Below, in pieces: positions 48,363 to 56,257 of a DNA stretch of 64,000 bases (within the stretch, counting starts at the first letter, position 1; every line of letters begins with the position of its first letter). The notes beneath the pieces were generated by a model. The model made no database searches. It was given only the letters and a program-made list of their open reading frames with translations, and was not told the origin of the DNA. Made by a program: the position numbers and the translations under genes. Source of the stretch: Bacteroidota bacterium (GTDB lineage: Bacteria > Bacteroidota > Bacteroidia > Chitinophagales > Chitinophagaceae); assembly GCA_020161535.1 (NCBI GenBank), contig JAIUNW010000006.1, positions 1 to 64,000 of the forward strand. Direction: 5' to 3'.

Positions 48363-51212
48363 ATGCAAAAACCGGAAACCAGTACCTTTTTGTTTTTCAA
48401 ACCATCGCGTTTACGACAGCGATGGTCTCCTTTCGAACTGATACACGTGAGCCGGTCGGCACGTGGCGTTGATACTGCGCGTGAAGCGATTAACAACGAA
48501 TTGTTGCAAAAATATTTTCCTGCCATGCCGGCGGCTGTGCGTGCCGTGTTTGCAGCCTTAAGTGATGAGAAATTAGCAACACTGGTCAACGAGCTAACCC
48601 GTACCCATGCCAAACAAAAGGCGGGCACTTCGTTGTCGTCGTTTGTAGAACGATCTTTTTTGCGACAAGTGCAGCCCCTCCTTGCCGCTGCATTCGGGTA
48701 TGCCAGTGAACATCGTTGTTATCACCAAACCACGGTAGCGGCCACGGGCAACCTGCTTACCAGCACCTGTCAGTTGCATACGGCAACGCCGGTGTTGCAT
48801 TTTGTGGTGGAAAGAACGGAAGAGAACGGGTTGTTGTTATTGGTAAAACTGACCATTAACGGTGATGTATATGCGCTGGATGAACTGAAGCGCGAGAAAC
48901 TGGTTTTGCAACTCGATCATCAATATTATTTACTGCGGTATGAAGACTACCAGTTGCTGCAATGGCTGGAAGCCAATGATCCTGCGGTTTATAGCCACGA
49001 CCCTTCCGGGTTTTCCGCGCAGGTATTGGCCAGACTAACCGATTATCGGATCGACACCGCACAGATGGAAGCGGTTGAGATGATCGAAACCGATCCGCAA
49101 CCCGCTGTGTATTTGTCGGAGATCAGCCATTCGTTTTTGTTGCTAACCCCGCGGTGGAACTACGATGGTTTTTGGGTGGAAGGAAACTGGCAACACAGTG
49201 AACGCTTTCACCAGCAAGGGAAGACCTATGAAGTGCGGCGCAACAAAATAGCGGAAGAAAATTTCAGGCAGCAGTTGCAGGCCCTGCACCCAAATTTCGG
49301 TCGACAACTAAACGGTGTGTATCATTTGTCGTTTACCGAAGCCGGTAAGAAGCATTGGTTCCTGAAAGTATATCACCAGTTGCTGGCAGATAATATTGAG
49401 GTGCTGGGCATGGCCTTCCTGAAACATTTCCGCTATGCAGCGCACCCGCTCGAAACATCGGTGGTCGTTCAGGAACTGCACAATGGCTGGCAGGATTTGC
49501 TAGTGGAACTACGATGCGGCAAAGAAAAAATTGCCCTGCATGAAATGCAAAAGCTGCTGTTGTCGGGACAAAAATCATTGCTGCTTAAAGACCAATCCAT
49601 TCTTTTGCTCACTGATGAGTGGCTGCAAGCCAATAGCCTGCTGTTAAAACATGGCCGCGTGAAAGGCGATGTGCTCAGTGTGCCACAGTGGTTGTTCCTG
49701 ACCTTGCAACAAACCGACAGCACGGTAACACGGGTGGTGAATGAAGAATGGCGGGCTCGTTGGCAACACTGGCAGGAATCAGACCAGCCTTTGTATCCCG
49801 TGTCGCCTTTGGTGACGGCGAACTTGCGTACCTACCAGCAAAAAGGATACGAATGGCTTTGCCTCTTGCAGGAAATAGATGCCGGTGCCTGTTTGGCCGA
49901 TGATATGGGCCTGGGTAAAACCTTACAGACTATTTGTTTTCTGGCAAAACAACTGGGTTTGCAGGAAAATAAAAAAGCACTGGTGGTTTGTCCCGCGAGT
50001 TTGCTCCACAACTGGAAAGCCGAACTGCAACGTTTCGCGCCGGCGCTGTCTGCATTTGTGTATCACGATGCGGGTCGCGAGCTGGGTCGTTTTTTTGATG
50101 ATCCTACGGCGGCCATACTCATCACCAGCTATGGCACCCTGCGAAGTGACATCGATTTGTTGTCAGTCATAGAATGGGAAGTGGTGGTGCTGGATGAAAG
50201 CCATACGATTAAGAATCCGTCGGCACAGATTACGCGTGCTGTTTGGCAACTGCGTGCCCGGAGCCGGATTGCGTTGAGTGGTACGCCGGTGATGAACAAT
50301 ACGATGGATTTGTTTGCGCAGCTTCATTACCTGGTGCCGGGCTTATTGGGACAGATGGAATTTTTCAGGCGGGAATATGCAATGCCGATTGATCGTTACC
50401 TGGATGCCGAAAAAATGACCACCTTGCAACAACTAACAGCGCCGTTTATTTTGCGAAGAACCAAACAACAGGTGGCGACCGATCTGCCGCCGAAAACAGA
50501 ATCGGTGTTGTGGTGTGAGATGGCGGCCGACCAAAAAAACCTGTATGAAGAAACACTGTCGCAGGTAAGAGACAGTATTTTCCTGAACATCAAACAGGCG
50601 GGCCTGGCGAAGTCGAAACTCTCCATATTACAGGGCATGCAAAGACTGCGACAGATCTGCGCAGCGCCCTCGCTGCTGGAAGGGCAGCCGGGGGTGAGTT
50701 CGGTGAAAGCGGGCCTATTAATAGATCACCTGCGGGGAAAATTGCGAAAAAACAAAGTGTTGGTTTTTTCCCAGTTCAAGGGCATGTTGCATTTGCTGGC
50801 ATCGGCTTGTCAAAAAGCAGGCATCGACTATTATCATTTTGATGGCGATACGGCGCCGGCGAAAAGAATGGAAATGGTAACGGCTTTTCAGGAGCCGGGT
50901 AATGGGGTGAATGTATTCCTGATTAGTTTGAAGGCGGGTAATACGGGGTTAACGCTAACGGCGGCGGACTATGTATTCCTGGTTGATCCCTGGTGGAATA
51001 CAGCGGTGCAACAGCAAGCCATTGATCGCGCGTACCGCATCGGGCAAACGAAAAAAGTATTTGCATACCAAATGATTTGCAAAGACAGTATTGAAGAAAA
51101 AATCATCGAACTGCAGTTACGCAAAAAATCATTGTCTGATGCGTTGGTTAGTGAAGAAGATGGTTTTATCAAAAACCTGTCGGAAGAAGAATTGATGTAC
51201 CTGTTCTCTTAG
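48363..51212 (+). CDS. SNF2-family DNA helicase/translocase
   Basis: A 949-residue Swi2/Snf2-type ATPase. The N-terminal 480 residues have no recognised enzymatic motif. The motor follows: motif I DDMGLGKTLQTICFLAKQL, Ia LVVCPASLLHNWKAEL, II VVVLDESHTIKN (DESH), III ALSGTPVMNN, then helicase C-terminal motifs VLVFSQFKGMLHLL, VFLISLKAGNTGLTLTAADYVFLVDPWWN and QAIDRAYRIGQTKKVFAYQMI. It would move along duplex DNA and displace proteins such as RNA polymerase. The ATG at 48363 is used; the longer frame from 48312 crosses the promoter. Confidence 0.93.
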   Translation: MQKPETSTFLFFKPSRLRQRWSPFELIHVSRSARGVDTAREAINNELLQKYFPAMPAAVRAVFAALSDEKLATLVNELTRTHAKQKAGTSLSSFVERSFLRQVQPLLAAAFGYASEHRCYHQTTVAATGNLLTSTCQLHTATPVLHFVVERTEENGLLLLVKLTINGDVYALDELKREKLVLQLDHQYYLLRYEDYQLLQWLEANDPAVYSHDPSGFSAQVLARLTDYRIDTAQMEAVEMIETDPQPAVYLSEISHSFLLLTPRWNYDGFWVEGNWQHSERFHQQGKTYEVRRNKIAEENFRQQLQALHPNFGRQLNGVYHLSFTEAGKKHWFLKVYHQLLADNIEVLGMAFLKHFRYAAHPLETSVVVQELHNGWQDLLVELRCGKEKIALHEMQKLLLSGQKSLLLKDQSILLLTDEWLQANSLLLKHGRVKGDVLSVPQWLFLTLQQTDSTVTRVVNEEWRARWQHWQESDQPLYPVSPLVTANLRTYQQKGYEWLCLLQEIDAGACLADDMGLGKTLQTICFLAKQLGLQENKKALVVCPASLLHNWKAELQRFAPALSAFVYHDAGRELGRFFDDPTAAILITSYGTLRSDIDLLSVIEWEVVVLDESHTIKNPSAQITRAVWQLRARSRIALSGTPVMNNTMDLFAQLHYLVPGLLGQMEFFRREYAMPIDRYLDAEKMTTLQQLTAPFILRRTKQQVATDLPPKTESVLWCEMAADQKNLYEETLSQVRDSIFLNIKQAGLAKSKLSILQGMQRLRQICAAPSLLEGQPGVSSVKAGLLIDHLRGKLRKNKVLVFSQFKGMLHLLASACQKAGIDYYHFDGDTAPAKRMEMVTAFQEPGNGVNVFLISLKAGNTGLTLTAADYVFLVDPWWNTAVQQQAIDRAYRIGQTKKVFAYQMICKDSIEEKIIELQLRKKSLSDALVSEEDGFIKNLSEEELMYLFS

Positions 51213-51730
51213 GTTTTTGTTGGCAGGCGGCTGCGACGAGCGGCCCGGAAAAGCCAGGGCGCCAGGGGCTGGGGTTGCTGCCAGAGTCCGCGTTTGTGCA
51301 AGCGTGCATCCTGCTCGGCCTTTTGCAGAGAGGGATCGGTTGAATATTTTGTAAAATGCCAGGCGAGTCCGCGGCTGATCAAACGCAGGTTCACGGAACT
51401 GTCATTGCCTGGCGTAAAAACATCGGCCAGCAGCCGGCCATAACGGTCTCTACCGGTAACGGACACACGAAGCACCTGGCCGGTAAGAAGCGCGCCAAGT
51501 TTTTCTTTCGCCGCTTTGTAAAAATCTTGTTTCTTTTCGGGAGCGTCGATGGCATTCAGGCGAATGCGGTGTTGTTGTTTATCAGCGGTGAGCAGGGTAA
51601 AGCTGTCGCCGTCGGCGATATGGCTGGCGCGGCCGACGAGCGTGATGGGTTTGCTGGCGTTGAAGGCCCGTTCGGCAGGCTGGCCTGGCAACACAAATAG
51701 CAGGGATAAAAAGAACAACAGCAAGTGCAT
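51209..51730 (-). CDS. Secreted thermonuclease (SNase-like) family protein
   Basis: A 173-residue protein: signal peptide MHLLLFFLSLLFVLPGQPAE and an SNase domain with HIADGDSFTLLTADKQQHRIRLNAIDAPEKKQDFYKAAKEKL (metal-site Asp and catalytic Arg), VSVTGRDRYGRLLADVF, and VNLRLISRGLAWHF. It should hydrolyse DNA or RNA outside the cytoplasm. The start is set at 51730, where the signal peptide begins. The stop overlaps the helicase stop by 4 bp (convergent genes). Confidence 0.87.
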   Translation of the reverse strand: MHLLLFFLSLLFVLPGQPAERAFNASKPITLVGRASHIADGDSFTLLTADKQQHRIRLNAIDAPEKKQDFYKAAKEKLGALLTGQVLRVSVTGRDRYGRLLADVFTPGNDSSVNLRLISRGLAWHFTKYSTDPSLQKAEQDARLHKRGLWQQPQPLAPWLFRAARRSRLPTKT

Positions 51731-51760
51731 CTGGCAAAAATAAAATCCATTTGGTAAAAT

Positions 51761-51796
51761 AAGAAAGCCATCCCTGCGACGGAATGGCCTTCTTTT
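51761..51796 (-). terminator. Rho-independent terminator
   Basis: AAGAAAGCCAT (51761-51771) pairs with ATGGCCTTCTT (51784-51794) with one mismatch. It ends the minus-strand small gene at 51824-52057, and an A-rich stretch on plus (T on minus) lies just beyond. Confidence 0.7.
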
Positions 51797-51823
51797 ACAC
51801 AACCTAAGATCTATTGAGATTAT

Positions 51824-52057
51824 TTACGCGGCAATGGCCTCGGCCAGTGCGCGGCAAATTGCTTTTTCAACCGAGGGTTCTATTTTTTGCGTGGCGCTAT
51901 CGAGCACGATAATTTTTCCGATAGCCGGATCCATCCCGAAAATATGTACGGGACTATCGTTAACGCTCACCCGAAAACGCGGTAACGCATGAGCTGCTTC
52001 ATATTGTTTTGCGGTTACATCCATTGTTTCGCCATTCACTGTCACTTCGAAATTCAT
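51824..52057 (-). CDS. Small hypothetical protein
   Basis: A 77-residue protein starting MNFEVTVNGETMDVTAKQYEAAHALPRFRVSVNDSPVHIFGMD, then IVLDSATQKIEPSVEKAICRALAEAIA. It appears as a compact beta-rich fold with a C-terminal helix. No named family is recognised. The ATG at 52057 is preferred over the Arg/Lys-rich extension from 52093. Confidence 0.6.
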   Translation of the reverse strand: MNFEVTVNGETMDVTAKQYEAAHALPRFRVSVNDSPVHIFGMDPAIGKIIVLDSATQKIEPSVEKAICRALAEAIAA

Positions 52058-52238
52058 CGCTGTATGTTTTTTCTTGTTTCGCATACGATTCATTTTTGCA
52101 GGTGATCAATTATTTCCAAAGCATTATTTTCAAACACCATGCCCCGCGGTTGTTATTTCGTTTTTGTTAAGTCTTGTTTAACAAATTGGGCTAATTTGAT
52201 TTTCATTTCTACTTATACGAACCGAAAAACTGTAAAAT

Positions 52239-52685
52239 ATGCAACAACAGGCTTTGGCCATTGCAGCCATTTTTGCCGGTATGGCCTTGCCGCTGCAGGC
52301 CGCAATGAATAGCAGGCTGGGGTATGCGGTGCAAAATCCCGTGGTGGCTGCATTTTGGTCTTTTTTAAGCGGTACTGTTTTATTGTTTTTATACCTGCTG
52401 TTTACTAAGTGGCGGCCCTCACAAATGCAACCGTGGACGCAGCCGCCGCACTATGTTTGGTTTGGTGGTTTACTCGGTGCTTTTTATGTAAGCCTGATTG
52501 TTGTTTTTGTGCCGCGCCTGGGTGTGGCGCTGACCTTTAGCCTGGTGATATTCGGGCAGATGTTATTGAGTGTGGTCATGGATAATTTTGGCTGGATGGG
52601 CTTGCAGGTTCATTCGGTGAGTGCAGGCCGGATCATTGGCATTTTGCTCTTAATTGCGGGGGTGATTATGGTTCGCCGATACTGA
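52239..52685 (+). CDS. DMT-family transporter, short YdcZ/DUF606 type
   Basis: A 148-residue inner-membrane protein with about five helices: AIAAIFAGMALPLQAAMNSRLGYAVQNPVVAAFWSFLSGTVLLFLYLLF, then WFGGLLGAFYVSLIVVFVPRLGVALTFSLVIFGQMLLSVVMDNFGWMG, and a last helix IIGILLLIAGVIMVRR. This is the half-size DMT arrangement of the YdcZ family, which works as a dimer. The substrate is unknown. Confidence 0.85.
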   Translation: MQQQALAIAAIFAGMALPLQAAMNSRLGYAVQNPVVAAFWSFLSGTVLLFLYLLFTKWRPSQMQPWTQPPHYVWFGGLLGAFYVSLIVVFVPRLGVALTFSLVIFGQMLLSVVMDNFGWMGLQVHSVSAGRIIGILLLIAGVIMVRRY

Positions 52686-52766
52686 TGCGAAAATGGAGGT
52701 TGTTTTCAGCAAGAATTGACAAGCCAGCCGAACGCAGTGCAGCGGATGAATCGGTACATTGGGAAC

Positions 52767-54110
52767 ATGAAAAAAATCTTGACGATTGCTTTGCTGATAA
52801 CCAGCCAATGGTTGGTGGCACAGACCTATCAGCCCACGCCCGAAAACCTGGCGGCAAGGGCTACTTTTCAAGCCGATCGATTTGGTATGTTCATTCATTG
52901 GGGTGCATCGAGTGTATTGGGCGCCGGCGAATGGGTGATGAACGATCGCAATATCAAAGTGCACGACTACCATCACCTGCAGGATTTCTTCAACCCGATT
53001 TCGTTTGATGCAAAAGCCTGGGTAACTACAGCGAAAAACGCGGGCATGAAATACATCACGTTTATCACCCGCCACCACGATGGTTTCAGTAACTGGGATA
53101 CCAAGTATTCAGACTGGAAAATCACCAATACGCCTTATGGCAAAGATGTACTAAAAGCTTTGTCGGCCGAATGCCAGCGGCAGGGCATTAAACTATACCT
53201 CTATTATTCATTACTTGACTGGTATCGCACCGATTACCAGTATTGGACTGGTCGCACGGGACAAGGAACCGGAAGAACAGAGCGGGGAAACTGGAACGAT
53301 TATATCCAGTTCATGAAAAACCAGTTGACGGAACTGTTGACCAATTATGGGCCTATTGCGGGCGTTTGGTTCGACGGGCATTGGGACCAGGTAGCGTTCA
53401 ACGAAACCACCAAGAAATGGGAAGGTGGCAGCAAGGTCGATTGGCATTATCCGGAAATATATAGTCTTATCCATCAACTGCAACCCAATGCGCTGATAGG
53501 TAACAACCATCACCTGCTGCCTATTGAGGGCGAAGATTTTCAGATGTTTGAACGCGACCTTCCTGGTCACAATACAACAGGCTGGGGAACAGATACCAAG
53601 AGCATCTCGAGTCTGCCGCTGGAGACCTGCGAAACCATCAACGGTTCCTGGGGCTTCAATATCACCGACGGTACCTATAAAACCATGAAACAGGTAGTGC
53701 AGTTGTTGGCGAAGGATGCCGGCCTCGGCGCAAACCTCTTATTGAATATCGGACCCATGCCTAACGGTGTAGTACAACCGGAGTTTGTAAAAGTGCTGGA
53801 CAGTGTAGGCGTATGGATGCAAAAGAATGGCGAGAGTATTTATGGTACTTCGGCTACGGATGCAAAACTGTATGATTGGGGAACAACTACGTGCAAGGGA
53901 AATACGATCTATATTCACCTGTTGAACGGCAGCACCGATGCCATCAGCCTGGAACAGATCCCCTTTAAAAAAATCCGCCAGGCGACCTTGTTGCAGCGTG
54001 GCGAAAAGTTTGCCGGCGCCAAGTTACAGAAGGGGGTACTTACCCTCAGCGGCTTATCCGCCATTAACCATGACCCGAACGACACGGTCATTAAAATTGA
54101 TTGTCAATGA
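52767..54110 (+). CDS. Alpha-L-fucosidase, GH29
   Basis: A 447-residue secreted glycosidase: signal MKKILTIALLITSQWLVAQ, then the GH29 catalytic barrel with RFGMFIHWGASSVLGAGEWVMN, FITRHHDGFSNWDTKYSDWKI, YYSLLDWYRTDYQYW and GVWFDGHWDQ, where Asp203 is the nucleophile. A small beta domain closes the protein. It releases L-fucose from glycans with retention. The start at 52767 gives the signal peptide; the upstream part of the frame from 52716 is rejected. The gene overlaps the following mutarotase gene (ATGA), linking hydrolysis with sugar anomer conversion. Confidence 0.93.
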   Translation: MKKILTIALLITSQWLVAQTYQPTPENLAARATFQADRFGMFIHWGASSVLGAGEWVMNDRNIKVHDYHHLQDFFNPISFDAKAWVTTAKNAGMKYITFITRHHDGFSNWDTKYSDWKITNTPYGKDVLKALSAECQRQGIKLYLYYSLLDWYRTDYQYWTGRTGQGTGRTERGNWNDYIQFMKNQLTELLTNYGPIAGVWFDGHWDQVAFNETTKKWEGGSKVDWHYPEIYSLIHQLQPNALIGNNHHLLPIEGEDFQMFERDLPGHNTTGWGTDTKSISSLPLETCETINGSWGFNITDGTYKTMKQVVQLLAKDAGLGANLLLNIGPMPNGVVQPEFVKVLDSVGVWMQKNGESIYGTSATDAKLYDWGTTTCKGNTIYIHLLNGSTDAISLEQIPFKKIRQATLLQRGEKFAGAKLQKGVLTLSGLSAINHDPNDTVIKIDCQ

Positions 54111-54454
54111 GTAGATATTGTTTGGCCCTCGACCTGCGCGACGATGCCGAAGCCATCCGGCTCTACGACGAATACCATGCGGCGGTGTGGCCTGAAATAA
54201 AAGCTTCCCTGTATGCGGCCGGCGTCACCGACATGGAAATCTATCGCAGTGCCAATCGGCTGTTTATGATCATGGAAACCGGTCCCGGTTTCAGTTTTGA
54301 GGCCAAGGCGGCGGCCGATGCAGCCAATCCGCGGGTGCAGGAATGGGAAAAACTGATGGAAGACTTTCAGCAGAAACTGCCCTGGTCTCGCCCCGGCGAA
54401 AAATGGGTGGTCATGGAAAAAGTGTTCAAATTGGGTATAAATACGGACGTTTAG
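54107..54454 (+). CDS. L-rhamnose/L-fucose mutarotase (RhaM family)
   Basis: A 115-residue ferredoxin-like protein of the RhaM/YiiL mutarotase family. It has RYCLALDLRDDAEAIRLYDEYHAAVWPEIKASLYAAGVTDMEIYRSANRLFMIME, then NPRVQEWEKLMEDFQQKLPW and the C-terminal WVVMEKVFKL. Tyr, His and Trp of the active site (YDEYHAAVWPE) are present. It interconverts sugar anomers. Coupling to a fucosidase gene suggests L-fucose rather than L-rhamnose as substrate. Confidence 0.88.
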   Translation: MSRYCLALDLRDDAEAIRLYDEYHAAVWPEIKASLYAAGVTDMEIYRSANRLFMIMETGPGFSFEAKAAADAANPRVQEWEKLMEDFQQKLPWSRPGEKWVVMEKVFKLGINTDV

Positions 54455-54607
54455 AAAGTTATTTTGGGCATAAATTTGCACTGAAGACAGGATTGACAGC
54501 CATTTTATCGGCTAAGGCCAATTGGCCCGATATCTGTGTTTAAAAAGTACAAAGTAGAAAACGGACGGTCACTAAGAATATATCGAATCGAAACCAGAAC
54601 AGAATAT

Positions 54608-54835
54608 TCACTGGCTCTTTTCCATGAGACCAATGATTTTATTCACTTCAGATTCGGTAAACCTGAGACGCGCTTGACAGAATGTAATCAGTTCTGCGGC
54701 GCGTTTCAACTTTTCAGCCAGTTGGTCGATGCCAATGGTTTCATTCTCAATAGAACTGGCCAGCTCCTGCAACTCCTCAAAAGCCGCTTCATAACTCAAA
54801 TGCGGGTCCATCGTTACTTGTTTTTTGTTCAACAT
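54608..54835 (-). CDS. xseB: Exodeoxyribonuclease VII small subunit
   Basis: A 75-residue helical protein with the XseB core SYEAAFEELQELASSIENETIGIDQLAEKLKRAAELITFCQARLRFTESEVNKII. Several small subunits coat the long helices of XseA. It overlaps the end of xseA by 47 bp; ATGs at 54835 or 54811 (MDPHLSYE) are possible. Its order behind xseA confirms the call. Confidence 0.93.
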   Translation of the reverse strand: MLNKKQVTMDPHLSYEAAFEELQELASSIENETIGIDQLAEKLKRAAELITFCQARLRFTESEVNKIIGLMEKSQ

Positions 54836-56102
54836 GACTGTGAATAAGGTTGTTCTTTAGCCGGATTTGAATGGCGTCGCCCAGGGCGAGTGCGGCGGGG
54901 TCGGTAATGATTTCGCCGGCTTTTTCAATCCAGGCAAATCCGCGTTCCAGGGTTTTTTCGGGCGAAGCCATCAACAGCAGCCGTCTTGTGCTGTCCAGTT
55001 GTTGCCGTTCGTTTTTGAAACGCGTTCGGCTTAAGCTTGGCAGGCTTACCAGCAATTGGTCGAGCCGGCGCAATTGACTGGTTAGGTGCCGCGCCGGCTG
55101 CAGGGTGAGGGCTGACCGGATTTGCGCGAGCGATAGTTTGGCTTCCTGCAGCCGTTGGCGGCTGTGGGTGAGCAGTTGGGCCTGTGTCTGCAGAACGGAC
55201 AGTTCAAAATGCCGGTTCTGCTGGAGAATATGTTCAGCGACCTGCGTGGGTGTTTTTAGGGAACGAAACGCCAGAAGGTCGGCCAGGGTTTGGTCTTTTT
55301 GGTGACCGATACCGGTGAGCACCGGAAAGGGGGCACCCGCTACGGCCAGTGCGGTTTCAAATTGGTCGAACAGCAGGAGGTCGGTCGATGCGCCCCCGCC
55401 TCTGATCAGCACAATGGCGTCGTAATCGATCCCGGTTTGCCGCGAATGTTGTTTGATTTTTTCAAATGTGTCGGCGAGTGCGGCCGCCTGTTCTTCGCCC
55501 TGCACCCGGCTGTCGTAATAATCGATCTCGAAAATATATTCGAAAGGATTCTCCAGCAGGCTGTGCCGAAAATCTTCGAGTCCGGCGGATTGCAGGGAGC
55601 CGACCACCGCCAGCTTTTGCAGCACGGGCGCCAGGGTCAGTTGCTGGTTGAAGCTGCAGAGCTGCTCGTCTTCGAGCCAAACCGTGTCGGGCTCATCGCG
55701 CAAAAGCCGATAGATCACTTGTTGTCGCGCGAGGGCCAATTGCCCGAGGGTATATGCGGGATCGATGTGCTGGAGCGTGGCTTTGAGTCCGTAAACCGCA
55801 TGGTATTCAATGGTTACTTCAATACACACTTCAATGCCTGACTGAAATTTCTGGCCGGTACTGCGTTCAAAAGCGGCGATTTGCATGGCACCGGGCGACC
55901 ATGCCACGCCGGGAATCTTTGCTTTCAGGCTGTTGCCGGTTTTTTCAACCAGGTCGAAATAATGAAATCCCTTCTGCGGGTAGAAGCTATGGTTGCTGAT
56001 TTCGGCCAATACCCAATACCTTTCATGCAGGAAACGCCGACGCAGGGTTTCCTGTACCAACAAACTGAGTTCCGACAAAGCAATGGGCGAAGGCATGGCC
56101 AT
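54789..56102 (-). CDS. xseA: Exodeoxyribonuclease VII large subunit
   Basis: A 437-residue subunit of the single-strand-specific exonuclease VII. It has an N-terminal OB domain (LSLLVQETLRRRFLHERYWVLAEISNHSFYPQKGFHYFDLVEK) and a catalytic domain with VIRGGGASTDLLLFDQFETALAVAGAPFPVLTGIGHQKDQTLADLLAFRSLKTPTQVAEHIL. A long coiled coil follows, with the C-terminal RGFAWIEKAGEIITDPAALALGDAIQIRLKN. The catalytic domain shows a GIGHQKDQ motif where many bacteria have GIGHETD. It is coupled to xseB. A 14-bp repeat array lies directly upstream of the start. Confidence 0.93.
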   Translation of the reverse strand: MAMPSPIALSELSLLVQETLRRRFLHERYWVLAEISNHSFYPQKGFHYFDLVEKTGNSLKAKIPGVAWSPGAMQIAAFERSTGQKFQSGIEVCIEVTIEYHAVYGLKATLQHIDPAYTLGQLALARQQVIYRLLRDEPDTVWLEDEQLCSFNQQLTLAPVLQKLAVVGSLQSAGLEDFRHSLLENPFEYIFEIDYYDSRVQGEEQAAALADTFEKIKQHSRQTGIDYDAIVLIRGGGASTDLLLFDQFETALAVAGAPFPVLTGIGHQKDQTLADLLAFRSLKTPTQVAEHILQQNRHFELSVLQTQAQLLTHSRQRLQEAKLSLAQIRSALTLQPARHLTSQLRRLDQLLVSLPSLSRTRFKNERQQLDSTRRLLLMASPEKTLERGFAWIEKAGEIITDPAALALGDAIQIRLKNNLIHSHVEQKTSNDGPAFEL

Positions 56103-56121
56103 AAAAATACGAGTTTCCTCT

Positions 56122-56174
56122 ACCCGTCGGGTGTTACCTGTCGGGTGTTACCCGTCGGGTAGAACCCGACGGGT
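56122..56174. repeat. Four 14-bp-period repeats, last one inverted
   Basis: ACCCGTCGGGT-type units start at 56122, 56136 (one base changed, ACCTGTCGGGT) and 56150. An inverted ACCCGACGGGT follows at 56164. The third and fourth form an 11-bp perfect stem with the loop AGA. The same unit occurs at 45547-45587. Confidence 0.9.
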
Positions 56175-56257
56175 GCAAAAAGGGTGAAAAAACCCGGCCG
56201 AGTTTCGATAAGTGTCAAAATAACATTTATATTAGCGTTCAATCTAACCGACTCACT

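Noticed and set aside
56122..56174. Short CRISPR array
   Set aside because: The units are 11 bp with 3-bp spacers, one copy is inverted and no cas genes exist; this is a simple dispersed repeat.
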